DNA from: Photobacterium profundum SS9
Lineage (GTDB): Bacteria > Pseudomonadota > Gammaproteobacteria > Enterobacterales > Vibrionaceae
Assembly (NCBI RefSeq): GCF_000196255.1
Contig: NC_006371.1
Span: forward strand, 1,395,440 to 1,459,439
Direction of reading: 5' to 3'
Length of the DNA stretch: 64,000 nucleotides
The stretch's first letter is position 1; each line of letters opens with the position of its first letter. The notes beneath the pieces were generated by a model. That model was given only the letters and a program-made list of their open reading frames with translations, was not told where the DNA came from and did not search any database. Both the position numbers and the translations under genes were made by a program. Shown here in pieces: positions 8,901 through 18,751 of the stretch.

Positions 8901-8955
8901 CTCAAGATTCTCGTTTCAGCGAGAATCCTGCATCTTGAGGTGGCTTAGGTATATA
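8901..8955. repeat. Dispersed hairpin repeat, copy 1
   Basis: Nested inverted repeat: outer CTCAAGA/TCTTGAG, inner GATTCTCG/CGAGAATC, followed by GGTGGCTTAGGTA. The right half recurs inverted at 20395-20423. It could also act as a terminator-like structure after the small + strand gene. Confidence 0.7.
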
Positions 8956-8981
8956 GCTATAAGATATGTGAGTTAGATAAT

Positions 8982-9341
8982 TTATAGGTAGCTGAGTAAT
9001 GCACCAAATTCATCAAGTTTTACTCTATTTAGAGTGAAACATGTTCTAGGTGGTTTAGGTTCAGCAATAACGAAACCAGCTTCCCGTAAAATGCGTAAAT
9101 GTTCTGAAACCGTCGACTGAGCTAAGCCAAGTTCACCAACCAGATCACTATTAAGACAACCTTGCTGGCGAGCTAATATACGCAAAATTCTAACTCGTGC
9201 CGGGTGAGATATCGCTTTAGCAGCCATTGCAATCGCTTGTTCTTTTGCTTCATCAATGATGATGTCATTCAAAACAGTGATACAGCCTGCATCTTCACAG
9301 TTCAACTCTTCTTGCTTTGATGCCTGCTTTTCTTTATTCAT
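8982..9341 (-). CDS. ArsR-family winged-helix repressor
   Basis: 119-residue DNA-binding regulator. The wHTH runs from about residue 40 (AKAISHPARVRILRILARQQ) through the recognition helix (LAQSTVSEHLRILREAGFV, about 74-92) to the wing (EPKPPRTCFTLN). The N-terminal extension carries NCEDAGC, two cysteines that might bind metal or sense thiols, but the classic ELCVCDL site is absent. The neighbouring genes are not transporters, so the effector cannot be inferred. Confidence 0.85.
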   Translation of the reverse strand: MNKEKQASKQEELNCEDAGCITVLNDIIIDEAKEQAIAMAAKAISHPARVRILRILARQQGCLNSDLVGELGLAQSTVSEHLRILREAGFVIAEPKPPRTCFTLNRVKLDEFGALLSYL

Positions 9342-9493
9342 CAGAGTACTTCATCTACAAATCGTCGATTAACGATAATATGTATTAACTTAATATGAGT
9401 CAATGATTAAAAGGAATCAGACTGACCTTGAACTTCAACGTTAAAATCAAAAAGCATGGCTATACTGTAATCAGACACCTTAAGGATCATTCT

Positions 9494-10027
9494 ATGCCGC
9501 GCTTTATTAAGATGTTCATAGGTATGCCATTTTTTAGCTTACTCCTTGTAGGATGTAGCTCTGATGTCTCAACCGATTTTAAAGAAAATGTAAATTACAG
9601 CCAATTTCATACTTACGAATTTGCAGAAAATGCGAATAAAACAGCAACAAGCCTAGATGCAGCTCGAGTTAAAGATGCTTTAAATTACCAATTAACAAAT
9701 AAAGGGTTAAAACTGGGCACAGATAAAAAAACAGATCTAACGGTTAAATATTATATACAAGCAGAATCTGAATTACAGTCTTACGGAACGAGTGTTGGTT
9801 TTGGCTACGGCGCTAGCAATGTCGGTGTAGGGTTCAGCTCACCAACACGGTATAGAGAAAATAGATATGGTAAATTGATTGTTGAATTAATCCAAAACAC
9901 ATCAAATCAGGTTATATGGCGTTCAACTTCTCAACGTAAATTGACGGATGAAATGACACCTCAGTCACGAATAACTTTTATTGATGAGCAGATTCATGAA
10001 ATGTTTAAAACCTACCCGCCACAGTAA
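9494..10027 (+). CDS. DUF4136-type lipoprotein
   Basis: Outer-membrane-type lipoprotein of 177 residues. Start 9494 has AAGGA eight bases upstream and gives signal peptide ending in lipobox LLVGC. The mature region has FKENVNYSQFHTYEFA and a central GFGYGASNVGVGFSSPTRY segment, then a strand-rich domain with LIVELIQNTSNQVIWRS, the usual DUF4136 pattern. Divergent from the ArsR gene by about 150 bases. Confidence 0.75.
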   Translation: MPRFIKMFIGMPFFSLLLVGCSSDVSTDFKENVNYSQFHTYEFAENANKTATSLDAARVKDALNYQLTNKGLKLGTDKKTDLTVKYYIQAESELQSYGTSVGFGYGASNVGVGFSSPTRYRENRYGKLIVELIQNTSNQVIWRSTSQRKLTDEMTPQSRITFIDEQIHEMFKTYPPQ

Positions 10028-10190
10028 CCTTCGATTCAAGTTGTTCCACTGTTAACCATACTATAAATAAGACTACCCGCTTACTCTACATATTCATCAC
10101 TACCCATATGTGTGACGCTACTCCCGATAGCAACTGGTCGGATGTGCGTTAATATGCTCATGGCTTTATATGCAAAAGGAGTATTGCAAC

Positions 10191-10394
10191 ATGATGTTTA
10201 ATCGGTTTTGTCCTTCTTGTAAAACAAACGTTAATCTAAAACAGGTGCATAGAACATTTGTAGAAAGATACATGACAAGAAAGCTTTGGGTAAAGTATGA
10301 ATGCTGTAATTGTGGCGCAGAGGTATTTGCACATTGCACTAAAGCGCAAGACTTAGAACTGATTACTAAAAGTAAACAAGTTCCTACTGAATAA
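10191..10394 (+). CDS. Small zinc-ribbon protein
   Basis: 67 residues from the ATG at 10191, which follows AAGGAG by nine bases. Two CxxC pairs (CPSCK near the N-terminus and CCNCG in the middle) form a probable zinc ribbon. Likely a nucleic-acid or protein-binding adaptor; no specific family recognised. Confidence 0.6.
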   Translation: MMFNRFCPSCKTNVNLKQVHRTFVERYMTRKLWVKYECCNCGAEVFAHCTKAQDLELITKSKQVPTE

Positions 10395-10453
10395 AATGAA
10401 TGTATTTCTTACTAGAATAAGCAGCTATTTGAATTTTTAAAAGTAGAGTATTA

Positions 10454-10627
10454 ATGATGGAACAAAAACTTTCCCCCACTGCACAACAAATGTTTATCAC
10501 TGATATTTTAGAAGAATGTGATCGTCGTTTAAAGACTACTGGTTTTGAATTAAATGACCTTTCACCTGAAGGGAAAAGGTTGCTTTTCAGTTCTTCGTAC
10601 AAACAATTACTCAATGAACACAGTTAA
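10454..10627 (+). CDS. Small conserved-looking protein (57 aa)
   Basis: Starts MMEQKLSPTAQQ and ends with EHS. The composition is that of a soluble helical protein (TDILEECDRRL, SPEGKRLLFSSSYKQLL). It follows the zinc-ribbon gene by 59 bases on the same strand, so the two may be co-transcribed. No family recognised. A minus-strand frame over the same bases is judged a shadow. Confidence 0.5.
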   Translation: MMEQKLSPTAQQMFITDILEECDRRLKTTGFELNDLSPEGKRLLFSSSYKQLLNEHS

Positions 10628-10795
10628 AACAAGGGATTCATTATGCCGTTAGCACATTGAAAAATCAGGGCTTATTCTATGTAATTTGTTCTTTTCTTAG
10701 CTCTTATTGCCTTATTTGGATATTACACTTTGTTACTGTGAATAAAATAACGACAACTTTTCAATCGGAACTAAACAATTTGAATACTAACCATA

Positions 10796-10823
10796 GAAAA
10801 AAGCCCAGTAATTTAACTGGGCT
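10796..10823 (-). terminator. Terminator of aroG
   Basis: AGCCCAGT pairs with ACTGGGCT across six bases; on the minus strand it is followed by TTTTTTC. It lies 24 bases beyond the aroG stop. Confidence 0.85.
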
Positions 10824-10846
10824 ATCTAGTATCTCAAAGAGTCAGT

Positions 10847-11899
10847 CTATGCTTGACGACGCTTAGCAACATCACGTGCTAATTGACGAAGTACTGTTTC
10901 TGTATCTGCCCAACCAATACATGCATCGGTAATACTTTGACCATACGTTGGCTCTGTGCCTTCTACGATATCTTGACGACCTTCAACAAGGTGGCTTTCA
11001 ACCATAACACCAAAAATATCTTTGTTACCGCCAGCAACTTGCTGACCGACATCTTCAGAAACAATAATCTGACGTTCAAACTTCTTCGAACTATTAGCAT
11101 GACTAAAATCAATCATTACTTTCTTACGCTGACCAGCATTACCCAGCTGTGATGTCACCGCGTTAACGTGTTCTGAGCTGTAATTAGGCTCTTTACCGCC
11201 ACGAAGAATGATATGACAGTCTTCATTACCCAAAGTAGAAACAATAGCTGAATGACCATACTTAGTCACTGATAAAAAGTGGTGAGGTGCACTTGCCGAT
11301 CCAATCGCATCGGTCGCGATCTTAATGTTGCCATCTGTACCGTTTTTAAAACCAACAGGGCAAGATAGTCCTGAAGATAGCTCACGGTGAACTTGCGATT
11401 CTGTAGTACGCGCACCAATTGCGCCCCAGCTGATCAAATCACCCATGTATTGTGGGGTAATCATATCAAGGAACTCACCCGCTGTTGGTAAGCCCATATC
11501 GGTCAAATCAAGTAGCAACTTACGTCCAATACGTAAACCATCATTTAACTTAAAGCTATTGTCCATATACGGGTCGTTAATTAACCCTTTCCAACCTACT
11601 GTGGTGCGTGGTTTTTCAAAGTAAACACGCATTACGATTTCAAGGTCACCTTTTAATTCTTCACGTAATACTTTCAGCTTTTTACCGTATTCGATAGCAG
11701 CTTCAGTGTCATGAATTGAACAAGGCCCAACAACAACCAACAAACGGTCATCTTCATCGTTCAGAATGTTGTGAATCGATTTACGTGACTGATATACAGT
11801 TTCAGCCGCCAGTTCAGTGGCTGGAAATCTTTCCAATACAGCAACTGGTGGTAAAAGTTCTTTGATCTCGCTAATGCGTACGTCATCTGTTTTTTGCAT
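10847..11899 (-). CDS. aroG: 3-deoxy-7-phosphoheptulonate (DAHP) synthase, Phe-type
   Basis: First step of the shikimate pathway: condenses phosphoenolpyruvate and erythrose 4-phosphate to DAHP. The 350-residue protein matches E. coli AroG almost colinearly, with VVGPCSIHD (metal and PEP site, Cys in GPCSIHD), YFEKPRTTVGWKGLINDP, GARTTESQVHRELSSGLS and IDFSHANS. This class-I alpha fold includes the N-terminal extension used for feedback inhibition; similarity to AroG rather than AroF or AroH suggests phenylalanine sensitivity. It is a single gene with its own terminator. Confidence 0.93.
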   Translation of the reverse strand: MQKTDDVRISEIKELLPPVAVLERFPATELAAETVYQSRKSIHNILNDEDDRLLVVVGPCSIHDTEAAIEYGKKLKVLREELKGDLEIVMRVYFEKPRTTVGWKGLINDPYMDNSFKLNDGLRIGRKLLLDLTDMGLPTAGEFLDMITPQYMGDLISWGAIGARTTESQVHRELSSGLSCPVGFKNGTDGNIKIATDAIGSASAPHHFLSVTKYGHSAIVSTLGNEDCHIILRGGKEPNYSSEHVNAVTSQLGNAGQRKKVMIDFSHANSSKKFERQIIVSEDVGQQVAGGNKDIFGVMVESHLVEGRQDIVEGTEPTYGQSITDACIGWADTETVLRQLARDVAKRRQA

Positions 11900-12211
11900 T
11901 GTTTCTCATCTTCCCGCGTTACAACACTATGATAAGTATCGGTCAATACCCATAGTGTTTTCATACTCCAATAAACATTAAACTAACTTATCGCCTTCAC
12001 TCCGCATGTGCAAACGCTATTTGAAATAAAATTACACATTGTTTCCGCATTAATACCTAATTAGACCAAATCTTCTTACAAAACCTCATAATACTGCTAA
12101 CAAGCAGATCAAATATCAACCAGATATCTCAAGCATAAGATATAACCCAAATGTTATTATCCTTAGCTGGAAGCCTCATTAGATCGCCTTTCTAAAGTGC
12201 TGTATAAATAC

Positions 12212-12231
12212 TGTACAACATTTATTGTACA
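12212..12231. promoter_or_regulatory. Palindromic operator candidate
   Basis: TGTACAA-N6-TTGTACA lies between the divergent aroG and ABC importer genes, 118 bases before the importer's TTG start. A perfect 7-bp inverted repeat of this spacing is typical of dimeric regulators. The spacing does not fit the TyrR box (TGTAAA-N6-TTTACA) nor a LexA box. The rest of 11900-12348 shows no gene. Confidence 0.45.
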
Positions 12232-12348
12232 ATCATGGCTGCTTAAATGTTTTCTACTTTTTTATTCAGTATTTAGGAGCTATTTCTTTGAATAATACAC
12301 CTTAAAGCAATAACATGGTGACAACATTCTAGTTTACAGAGATCTCCC

Positions 12349-13110
12349 TTGTTAGCTGAAGAATCTGAAACCTTAAGAGATGATCCCATTATTTCTTTTT
12401 TACACGTTGATAAGTGGTATGGCGATTTTCACGCCTTGAAAGACATATGCTTAACGATTAACCGTGGTGAACGTTTAGTCATTTGTGGTCCGTCTGGCTC
12501 TGGTAAATCAACACTCATTCGCTGTATAAATGGTCTGGAGAAATATAATTCAGGTCAATTGAATGTTGTGGGCCAATCTCTTGATGGTAAACATTTAAAA
12601 GCTATTCGTGGCAAAGTCGGTATGGTGTTTCAACACTTTAATCTTTTCCCGCATATGACCGTGCTAGAAAACTTAATGCTCGCTCCACGTCGAACATTAA
12701 AAATGTCGAAAATTGAAGCAGAAAAGTTAGCTCGCGATTACCTAGAGCGAGTACATATCGGTCATCAAGCGGATAAATACCCTGCACAACTGTCTGGTGG
12801 ACAACAACAACGTGTCGCTATTGCCCGTTCGTTATGCATGAAACCCGACATTCTGCTGTTTGATGAGCCGACTTCAGCGCTTGACCCCGAAATGATAAGG
12901 GAAGTGCTAGATGTTATGAAAGAGCTTGTTAATGAAGGAATTACTATGGTGTGCGTTACTCATGAAATGGGATTTGCACGTCAAGCCGCTGATCGAGTGG
13001 TATTCATGGATGAAGGTGAGATTGTTGAAATTGCGCCACCAGCAACGTTATTTGATAACCCCAAACAACAACGAACCAAGCAGTTCTTAGAACAGATACT
13101 AAGTTACTAA
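12349..13110 (+). CDS. Polar amino-acid ABC importer, ATPase subunit
   Basis: Drives uptake of an amino acid across the inner membrane. The 253-residue protein has Walker [10 protein letters not shown] (about 47-55), Q-loop [10 protein letters not shown], signature LSGGQQQR, Walker [13 protein letters not shown] and H-loop VTHEM, all in the GlnQ/HisP pattern. The start is a TTG at 12349; the first 16 residues are a variable extension before the usual family start. It is first in a four-gene operon with two permeases and a binding protein. Confidence 0.92.
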   Translation: MLAEESETLRDDPIISFLHVDKWYGDFHALKDICLTINRGERLVICGPSGSGKSTLIRCINGLEKYNSGQLNVVGQSLDGKHLKAIRGKVGMVFQHFNLFPHMTVLENLMLAPRRTLKMSKIEAEKLARDYLERVHIGHQADKYPAQLSGGQQQRVAIARSLCMKPDILLFDEPTSALDPEMIREVLDVMKELVNEGITMVCVTHEMGFARQAADRVVFMDEGEIVEIAPPATLFDNPKQQRTKQFLEQILSY

Positions 13111-13146
13111 CTCGTTAGTCGATTCTCTATACTAGATATTATTTAT

Positions 13147-13977
13147 TTGATGTTAAATAAGACGTTCTCTACAGCAGCCCCCTCAGTAGGCTATAGGATT
13201 CTAAAGCCTGTACTCTCTGGTTTATTGCAAATAGCGGTAGTAACACTTGGCTTAATATGGCTATTAAACGCTGGCGCTGAAGCGATGAATTATCGCTGGC
13301 AGTGGTATCGCATTCCACAATACCTCTGGTTTATAGACGATGGCGAATGGTTTCCAGCGGAATTGCTCGAAGGCTTATTCGTTACCTTAAAAATATCAGC
13401 TGTTAGCCTTATTTTCACCTTGCTCATTGGGCTGGTAACGGCACTATTACGCTTATCTGACTCAATAGTAGGGCGAGGTTTAGCACGAGGTTATATTGAA
13501 CTGATCCGCAATACACCATTGCTCGTACAAATATACCTTTTGTACTTTGTCTTTGGTCCTGTATTGGGATTAGAGCGATTTACCACAGCAGTTTTAGCCC
13601 TTTCGCTGTTTCAAGGTGCTTATACTGCCGAAATTTTTCGGGCTGGCTTAAACAACATTCCCAAAGGACAATTTGAAGCTTGTAGTAGTTTAGGATTATC
13701 AGCAATAGACGGGTATCGTTTCGTTATACTACCGCAAATGATCCGTCGAATTTTGCCACCACTCACAAATGAAACCGTCTCTTTAGTAAAAAACTCCTCA
13801 ATTGTCAGTATCATGGCTATCTTTGATTTAACAACGGAAGGTCGTAATATTGTGGCTGATACAGCAATGCCATTTGAAGTGTGGTTTACCGTCGCTGGCA
13901 TTTATTTATGCGTTACTTTAATGCTATCAGGGTTTGCGGCTTGGTTAGAACATAAAATGAACGTACCAACACAATAA
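13147..13977 (+). CDS. Polar amino-acid ABC importer, permease 1
   Basis: Inner-membrane permease of the HisM/GlnP type, 276 residues with about five to six helices. The EAA loop reads EACSSLGLSAIDGYRFVILP, and the N-terminal half shows the family stretch ELIRNTPLLVQIYLLYF. It has a longer N-terminal periplasmic segment rich in Trp and Tyr, as in AapQ/BztB-type permeases. Follows the ATPase by 36 bases. Confidence 0.9.
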   Translation: MMLNKTFSTAAPSVGYRILKPVLSGLLQIAVVTLGLIWLLNAGAEAMNYRWQWYRIPQYLWFIDDGEWFPAELLEGLFVTLKISAVSLIFTLLIGLVTALLRLSDSIVGRGLARGYIELIRNTPLLVQIYLLYFVFGPVLGLERFTTAVLALSLFQGAYTAEIFRAGLNNIPKGQFEACSSLGLSAIDGYRFVILPQMIRRILPPLTNETVSLVKNSSIVSIMAIFDLTTEGRNIVADTAMPFEVWFTVAGIYLCVTLMLSGFAAWLEHKMNVPTQ

Positions 13978-14028
13978 AAATATATCCGTATTACACGATG
14001 TAACATCGTATTTAAGGAGAAAGGAAGC

Positions 14029-14838
14029 ATGAAAAAATTACTCGCCGCTTGTCTTGCGGTAATGACATTAATGATGGGCACAAACGCCCTTGCCGCAGAA
14101 AAAAGTACACTCATTGATATAAAGGAGCGCGGAACATTACGTGTGGGGCTTTCAACATTCGTTCCTTGGGCCATGCGTGATAAACAAGGTGAACTCGTCG
14201 GTTTTGAAGTCGATGTTGCTCGTCGTCTTGCTAAAGATGCAGGATTAAAAGTTGAGTTCATTCCTACCGCGTGGGATGGCATTATTCCAGCCCTACTTGC
14301 AGGTAAGTTTGATGTCATCATCGGTGGTTTATCAATTACACCACAGCGTAATATGAGTGTTCTATTTACGTCGCCTTATGCACACTCTGGCGTGCAGTTA
14401 GCAGCAAATAAAGAAAAATCTGCAGACAAATTAGCGATTGCCGATTACAACAAGCGCAGTGTTACGCTTTCTGTTCGCCGTGGTGCTTTCACGGTAGAAA
14501 CAGCAAAAAAATACTTTCCAAAAGCCAAATTGCGTCAGTTTGATGATGATGCACAAGCATTCCAAGAAGTACTTAATGGCAACGCACACGCTGTTCTTGC
14601 CTCATCACCTAAGCCAGAGCAAATGGCGATTCAGTATAACGAAAAGCTTTTTATTCCATTAACCGATCGTTTAAGCCGAGGCTCTGAAGCATTTGCCATT
14701 CGTCATGGTGAATTTGATCTGCTTAATTTCTTCAACAACTGGATTTTACTTCGTACCGAAGATGGCTGGTTAAAAGAGCGTCACGATTACTGGTTCACAA
14801 CGCTTGATTGGCAAAACCAGATCTCTGAAGGACAATAA
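14029..14838 (+). CDS. Amino-acid ABC importer, periplasmic binding protein
   Basis: Periplasmic solute-binding protein, 269 residues. Sec signal peptide with AxA site ends at about NALAAEK. The type-2 SBP hallmark GFEVDVARRLAKDAGLKVEF begins near residue 64, followed by FDVIIGGLSITPQRN. GGAGAAAGGA eight bases before ATG is a strong ribosome site, usual for the most abundant subunit. Ligand not decidable, probably a polar or acidic amino acid. Confidence 0.9.
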   Translation: MKKLLAACLAVMTLMMGTNALAAEKSTLIDIKERGTLRVGLSTFVPWAMRDKQGELVGFEVDVARRLAKDAGLKVEFIPTAWDGIIPALLAGKFDVIIGGLSITPQRNMSVLFTSPYAHSGVQLAANKEKSADKLAIADYNKRSVTLSVRRGAFTVETAKKYFPKAKLRQFDDDAQAFQEVLNGNAHAVLASSPKPEQMAIQYNEKLFIPLTDRLSRGSEAFAIRHGEFDLLNFFNNWILLRTEDGWLKERHDYWFTTLDWQNQISEGQ

Positions 14839-14840
14839 CT

Positions 14841-15788
14841 TTGTCGCAAAGCAACATTAAAAATGCATTAAAAAAAAGCACACCGGGAAGCAATTCCCCG
14901 GCGCTGCTGCCGTTCTATTCAAGAATTAAACTCAATAAACTTGATTGGATTTTACTTGCTACTATCAGCGTATTTATTGGTTGGATTTATGTTCAATCTT
15001 CTGCTGGCATTCATTATCAATGGCGCTGGCATAAAGCTATAGAGCTGATATTCTCGGCAGGCAAACCAGGCGAGCTCCCCTACTTCTTTCAAGGATTTGT
15101 GACCACTATTCGCCTAAGTTTATGGGGAATGATATTTGCGGGTTTACTCGGTTTATTTCTCGGCCTTGCTCGTCGTTCATCATTGATGATTTTACGGCTA
15201 CCGGCACAAGCTTATATTCAACTTGTTCGGAATATTCCACCGCTTGTTTTTGTTTTTATCTTCTACTTTTTTATTTCAAGCCAATTGGTTCCTGCGATTG
15301 GGCTTGCTGATACACTTCGCTACCATACTGGTGATATTAATGGCTTACAGCACTTCTTATTTGGTTCATCCAAATTATGGGAGAACCTATTTTCAGGCGT
15401 ACTCTGTGTAGGCTTGATTTCTGCCGCTTACATTGCTGAAATTATACGTTCAGGGCTTGATGCGATAGCGAAAGGACAGTGGGAGGCAGCCGACTCTTTA
15501 GGCCTTTCACGTTGGAGCCGATTTAAAGACGTGATTTTTCCGCAAGCTTTTGCGGGCGTAGTACCACCGTTGGCGGGTCAGTTTATCTCGTTGGTGAAAG
15601 ACTCTTCGATCATCTCACTCATCTCAATTCAAGAAATGACCTTTGTCGGCAGTGAAATGGCTAATTCATCAGGGCTGATCTTCGAAATTTGGCTATTAGT
15701 GGGTGCTGGATATCTGGTGTTATGTTTAGGGCTATCACTATTATTTAGTCGTTTAGAAAAACGCAGCCAACGACATCTAGCTCGGTAA
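14841..15788 (+). CDS. Polar amino-acid ABC importer, permease 2
   Basis: Second permease, 315 residues, starting at a TTG three bases after the binding-protein stop. It has AYIQLVRNIPPLVFVFIFYF and the EAA loop EAADSLGLSRWSRFKDVIFP. A long cytoplasmic N-terminus and a periplasmic insert after helix 1 resemble AapM. Together with permease 1 it would form the heterodimeric channel. Confidence 0.9.
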   Translation: MSQSNIKNALKKSTPGSNSPALLPFYSRIKLNKLDWILLATISVFIGWIYVQSSAGIHYQWRWHKAIELIFSAGKPGELPYFFQGFVTTIRLSLWGMIFAGLLGLFLGLARRSSLMILRLPAQAYIQLVRNIPPLVFVFIFYFFISSQLVPAIGLADTLRYHTGDINGLQHFLFGSSKLWENLFSGVLCVGLISAAYIAEIIRSGLDAIAKGQWEAADSLGLSRWSRFKDVIFPQAFAGVVPPLAGQFISLVKDSSIISLISIQEMTFVGSEMANSSGLIFEIWLLVGAGYLVLCLGLSLLFSRLEKRSQRHLAR

Positions 15789-15895
15789 AGTACGAGAATA
15801 TTTCACCATCGCCTGAAAGTAGATTCTTATCGCCGCTTGTATATGCAAAGCGTAAAGATAAGACAACTTGATACCACTGCATCAAGTTGTTGAAT

Positions 15896-18124
15896 TTACT
15901 GGCTACCAAACGAAAAATACAACGACCCATTGTCATCTTCTGATTTTCCATATGCTAAAACGACAGGTCCCAATAAGGTATCAAGCGCAATGTACAAACT
16001 GCCGGCGGTAATTGAAGAGTCCCAGCTAATGTCGTCTTCATCCAACCACACTCCACCGCGTTCAACTGATCCTCCCAAATATAAAGGTGCCGAAAACAGC
16101 TCAAAGTCCACATCGCTCACATGGTAGCGATAGATTAGCGAACCTATTGCACTGTAGTTCCCCGTGAAATGAAAACGAGTAAAACCAGAAAGGTTGAAGA
16201 GCCCACCTAGGCTTTGTGGCGCAACTGGATAAAATGCATTCGATTCGGAACCGGATGCTTTCAGTCCGGCAATTAAAGTATGATTATCAAGAGATAACGG
16301 CTCAACTAACTGGGTGTCCAGATAAGGTACCGACTCAGAAATATCTCCACTATCTAATTTGGAATCCGAATACCTGTAGCCAAGCCGGACATCAAACAAG
16401 GTACCTATATTCGGAAAAAAGAAGCTATCTAGGCTATCGTAGTTAAACTCACCGAAGCCACTAAAGCTTTCTACTTTCTGTTCGGGCGCCGCGGAGAATT
16501 CGCCTTGTACATTGCTATAACTGGCATCAAGACCTATCGCAAGACTGCTATCTCGGTGAATGTTCCACCCTAATTCGGTAAAAATGTTCCACGATTTATA
16601 CTTTACTTCGTCCTGATCGAGGTTGAAACGGTCTACGTTGTGAAACGCCCGAATCTCCTTTTGCCAACCAGCCCCCACACTGGCGAAATACTGCTGCTGG
16701 TAATCAAGCGGCAAGTACAGCTCACTCATCAGCATATCCTGAACACCCAGTAAAACCTTAGACTTCCACTCCCCGCCCAAGTTGGTAATATTAGTTAACG
16801 TATATTCAGCACCAACACCATAATTAGGTCTATCTTCATTGTCTCTTTCGATAGACACCTTAAGATTGAGATATCCCGGTCCCCATGATTTCTCCACTAC
16901 GATAATAGATAACTGCTTTCCGTTTTTCTCAAGCTCGTAGGTGATCTTTTCAAAAATCCCTTTGGCATAAAGCCTGTCAATTGCCTGCTCTATCTCTTCG
17001 GCACTATATTCCTGATTCGGCTGCAATGCTAACCACTGATACAGAGAGTTATCACTCAAAGCTGTTTGATTAATAATGATGATATTCGTAAAGGAGTATG
17101 TTGATGGATTCCAGCGATGGTTTCTTTTCTTTGCTCTATATCGGGCATACCCTTTTTCGTTTAGCTGGTAACGCATTAACTGTGGTAGTACAGCTATTGC
17201 TGCTTTGCGCCCACTTCTATAGGCCTGGTACATTAAATCGAAATCGGTCGCCACCATAAAAGACACATCAGGTACGATATAAATATCCTTTTCCAAGTTC
17301 AGCAAAGCTATCTGTTCGTCAGTCCCTTTATTAGTCATATGGGTAGTGAGCTGACTAACAACCGTAACGGCAGAATGAAGCTCCTCAATATTAAACATCT
17401 GATCCCTCAGATCCACAGCGATCACCACATCAGCACCCAGTATTTTCACCTGATCGACAGGCATATTATTGACAATACCGCCGTCAACAAGAAGCCGACC
17501 ATCTTTATGAACAGGCCTTAGTGCCCCAGGAACAGACATAGAAGCCTGCATCGCTTGTACTAGGTTTCCTTTATCAAGTACAACTGGCTCAATTGTTTCA
17601 AGATCGGTCGCCACAGCCCGGAAGGGAATAGCAAGCTGATCGAAACTGTCATAGTTGGGCGGGTTTCCAGTCGCTTTTCGCAGTATGCTCGCCATTTTCT
17701 GTCCCAAAACTAACCCAGGAAAAGGCTTCATTTCACCGTCTAGCGATAGTCCAATATCAGTATAAAAATGAAATTCATCGGTTCTTTTTTTCTCTCTTAA
17801 TTGTAATTCTTTTCTTGTCTGTCGATCGAAATAACCATCACTCCAGTTAATGTCAAATGTCCGTCGCTTGATTTCTTCAGCGCTTAATCCTAGAGCCACC
17901 ATTCCACCAACATAGGCCCCCATACTGGTGCCAGTAACGGCATGGATAGGGATTCGATACTCTTCCAGTACTTCTAAAACCCCAATATGTGCGGCACCTT
18001 TAGCCCCCCCACCACTTAGAGTTAGACCAATCTTAGGGGATAATTCATCGGCACCAGCCAATGCCATAGGTAATAAGCTAAATAAAAAACATAAAGCTAC
18101 ATACCATATAGTTACAATTCTCAT
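15896..18124 (-). CDS. Patatin-like phospholipase with POTRA and outer-membrane barrel (type Vd, PlpD-like)
   Basis: 742 residues. After a signal peptide (cleavage near ALAGA), the patatin domain has the oxyanion loop GGGAKGAAH (38-46), nucleophile motif GTSMG with Ser67, and the catalytic Asp in VDGG. A POTRA-like stretch follows (QALSDNSLYQWL to SIIVVEKSW), then a BamA-type 16-strand barrel ending in Phe-Gly-Ser-Gln. This is the layout of type Vd autotransporters such as P. aeruginosa PlpD, which display or release a phospholipase A. The C-terminal residue is Gln, not the usual aromatic. Confidence 0.9.
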   Translation of the reverse strand: MRIVTIWYVALCFLFSLLPMALAGADELSPKIGLTLSGGGAKGAAHIGVLEVLEEYRIPIHAVTGTSMGAYVGGMVALGLSAEEIKRRTFDINWSDGYFDRQTRKELQLREKKRTDEFHFYTDIGLSLDGEMKPFPGLVLGQKMASILRKATGNPPNYDSFDQLAIPFRAVATDLETIEPVVLDKGNLVQAMQASMSVPGALRPVHKDGRLLVDGGIVNNMPVDQVKILGADVVIAVDLRDQMFNIEELHSAVTVVSQLTTHMTNKGTDEQIALLNLEKDIYIVPDVSFMVATDFDLMYQAYRSGRKAAIAVLPQLMRYQLNEKGYARYRAKKRNHRWNPSTYSFTNIIIINQTALSDNSLYQWLALQPNQEYSAEEIEQAIDRLYAKGIFEKITYELEKNGKQLSIIVVEKSWGPGYLNLKVSIERDNEDRPNYGVGAEYTLTNITNLGGEWKSKVLLGVQDMLMSELYLPLDYQQQYFASVGAGWQKEIRAFHNVDRFNLDQDEVKYKSWNIFTELGWNIHRDSSLAIGLDASYSNVQGEFSAAPEQKVESFSGFGEFNYDSLDSFFFPNIGTLFDVRLGYRYSDSKLDSGDISESVPYLDTQLVEPLSLDNHTLIAGLKASGSESNAFYPVAPQSLGGLFNLSGFTRFHFTGNYSAIGSLIYRYHVSDVDFELFSAPLYLGGSVERGGVWLDEDDISWDSSITAGSLYIALDTLLGPVVLAYGKSEDDNGSLYFSFGSQ

Positions 18125-18286
18125 GTGTGCGAAACCTTAAAGTTAATAATTCCCACATATATCTTTATGGAAATTTATTCATTTAACTTTAGTTAACACT
18201 CACTAAGACCGACGGGTGAAAAGTGCGACATTTTAAAGTAGAGTGAATACGGCAAGGTATTGAAACGATGAGAATGGTATCAGTGT

Positions 18287-18555
18287 TTATACCAAATCCA
18301 TTAATTATCTGCTCAGTTCAGCGAGAGTTAAAATGCTTTTAGGCAAGGAGATAAACTGAGAATCTAGTGGCTCTAAATTGAAATTTATTAACGCAGTATA
18401 AAAGTATTTTAAACTCGCCCAAAGGGAACACCACTGGAAGCCAACTTCTGTGTCTAGCTATTTCTAAAGAGAACCACTCTTCTATCAAACACTATCCTTG
18501 AACTCGACTCCCAGTGGTATTCTGAATGGTCAGATAATTAATGGAATTGGTATAA
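18287..18555. mobile_element. MITE-like element, 269 bp
   Basis: The ends are 25-bp terminal inverted repeats with one mismatch (18287-18311 and 18531-18555), starting TTATACCAA and ending TTGGTATAA. A second internal pair, CCACTGG and CCAGTGG, lies inside. It has no coding capacity beyond shadows and sits in the 627-bp gap between two genes. The size, terminal repeats and lack of a transposase fit a miniature element; its parent IS is not in the window. Confidence 0.75.
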
Positions 18556-18751
18556 CTTGCGTGAGAAAAGCCATCGACTAAAAAGGGCACTGATTTATCA
18601 GCACCCTTCTTGTGGTTGAAGTAGTTGTGGGTTGGTGTTGTACACATCGAATACAGTGTGAAACTCCGTATTTTAGTCACTCAACAATTAATGTCGAACA
18701 ACTCATTCGTTTACACAGTAAGGCAATAATGCGCTTTAGTATTACTATTTA

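Noticed and set aside
10384..10614. 76-codon minus-strand frame
   Set aside because: Lies opposite the more convincing 57-aa gene and has no ribosome site.
10657..10866. 69-codon + strand frame after the 57-aa gene
   Set aside because: Starts at a TTG without a ribosome site and runs through the aroG terminator into the aroG 3' end.
11761..11964. Minus-strand frame starting MKTLWVLTDTYHS before aroG
   Set aside because: Considered as a leader peptide, but it overlaps aroG out of frame, has no aromatic run or attenuator hairpin.
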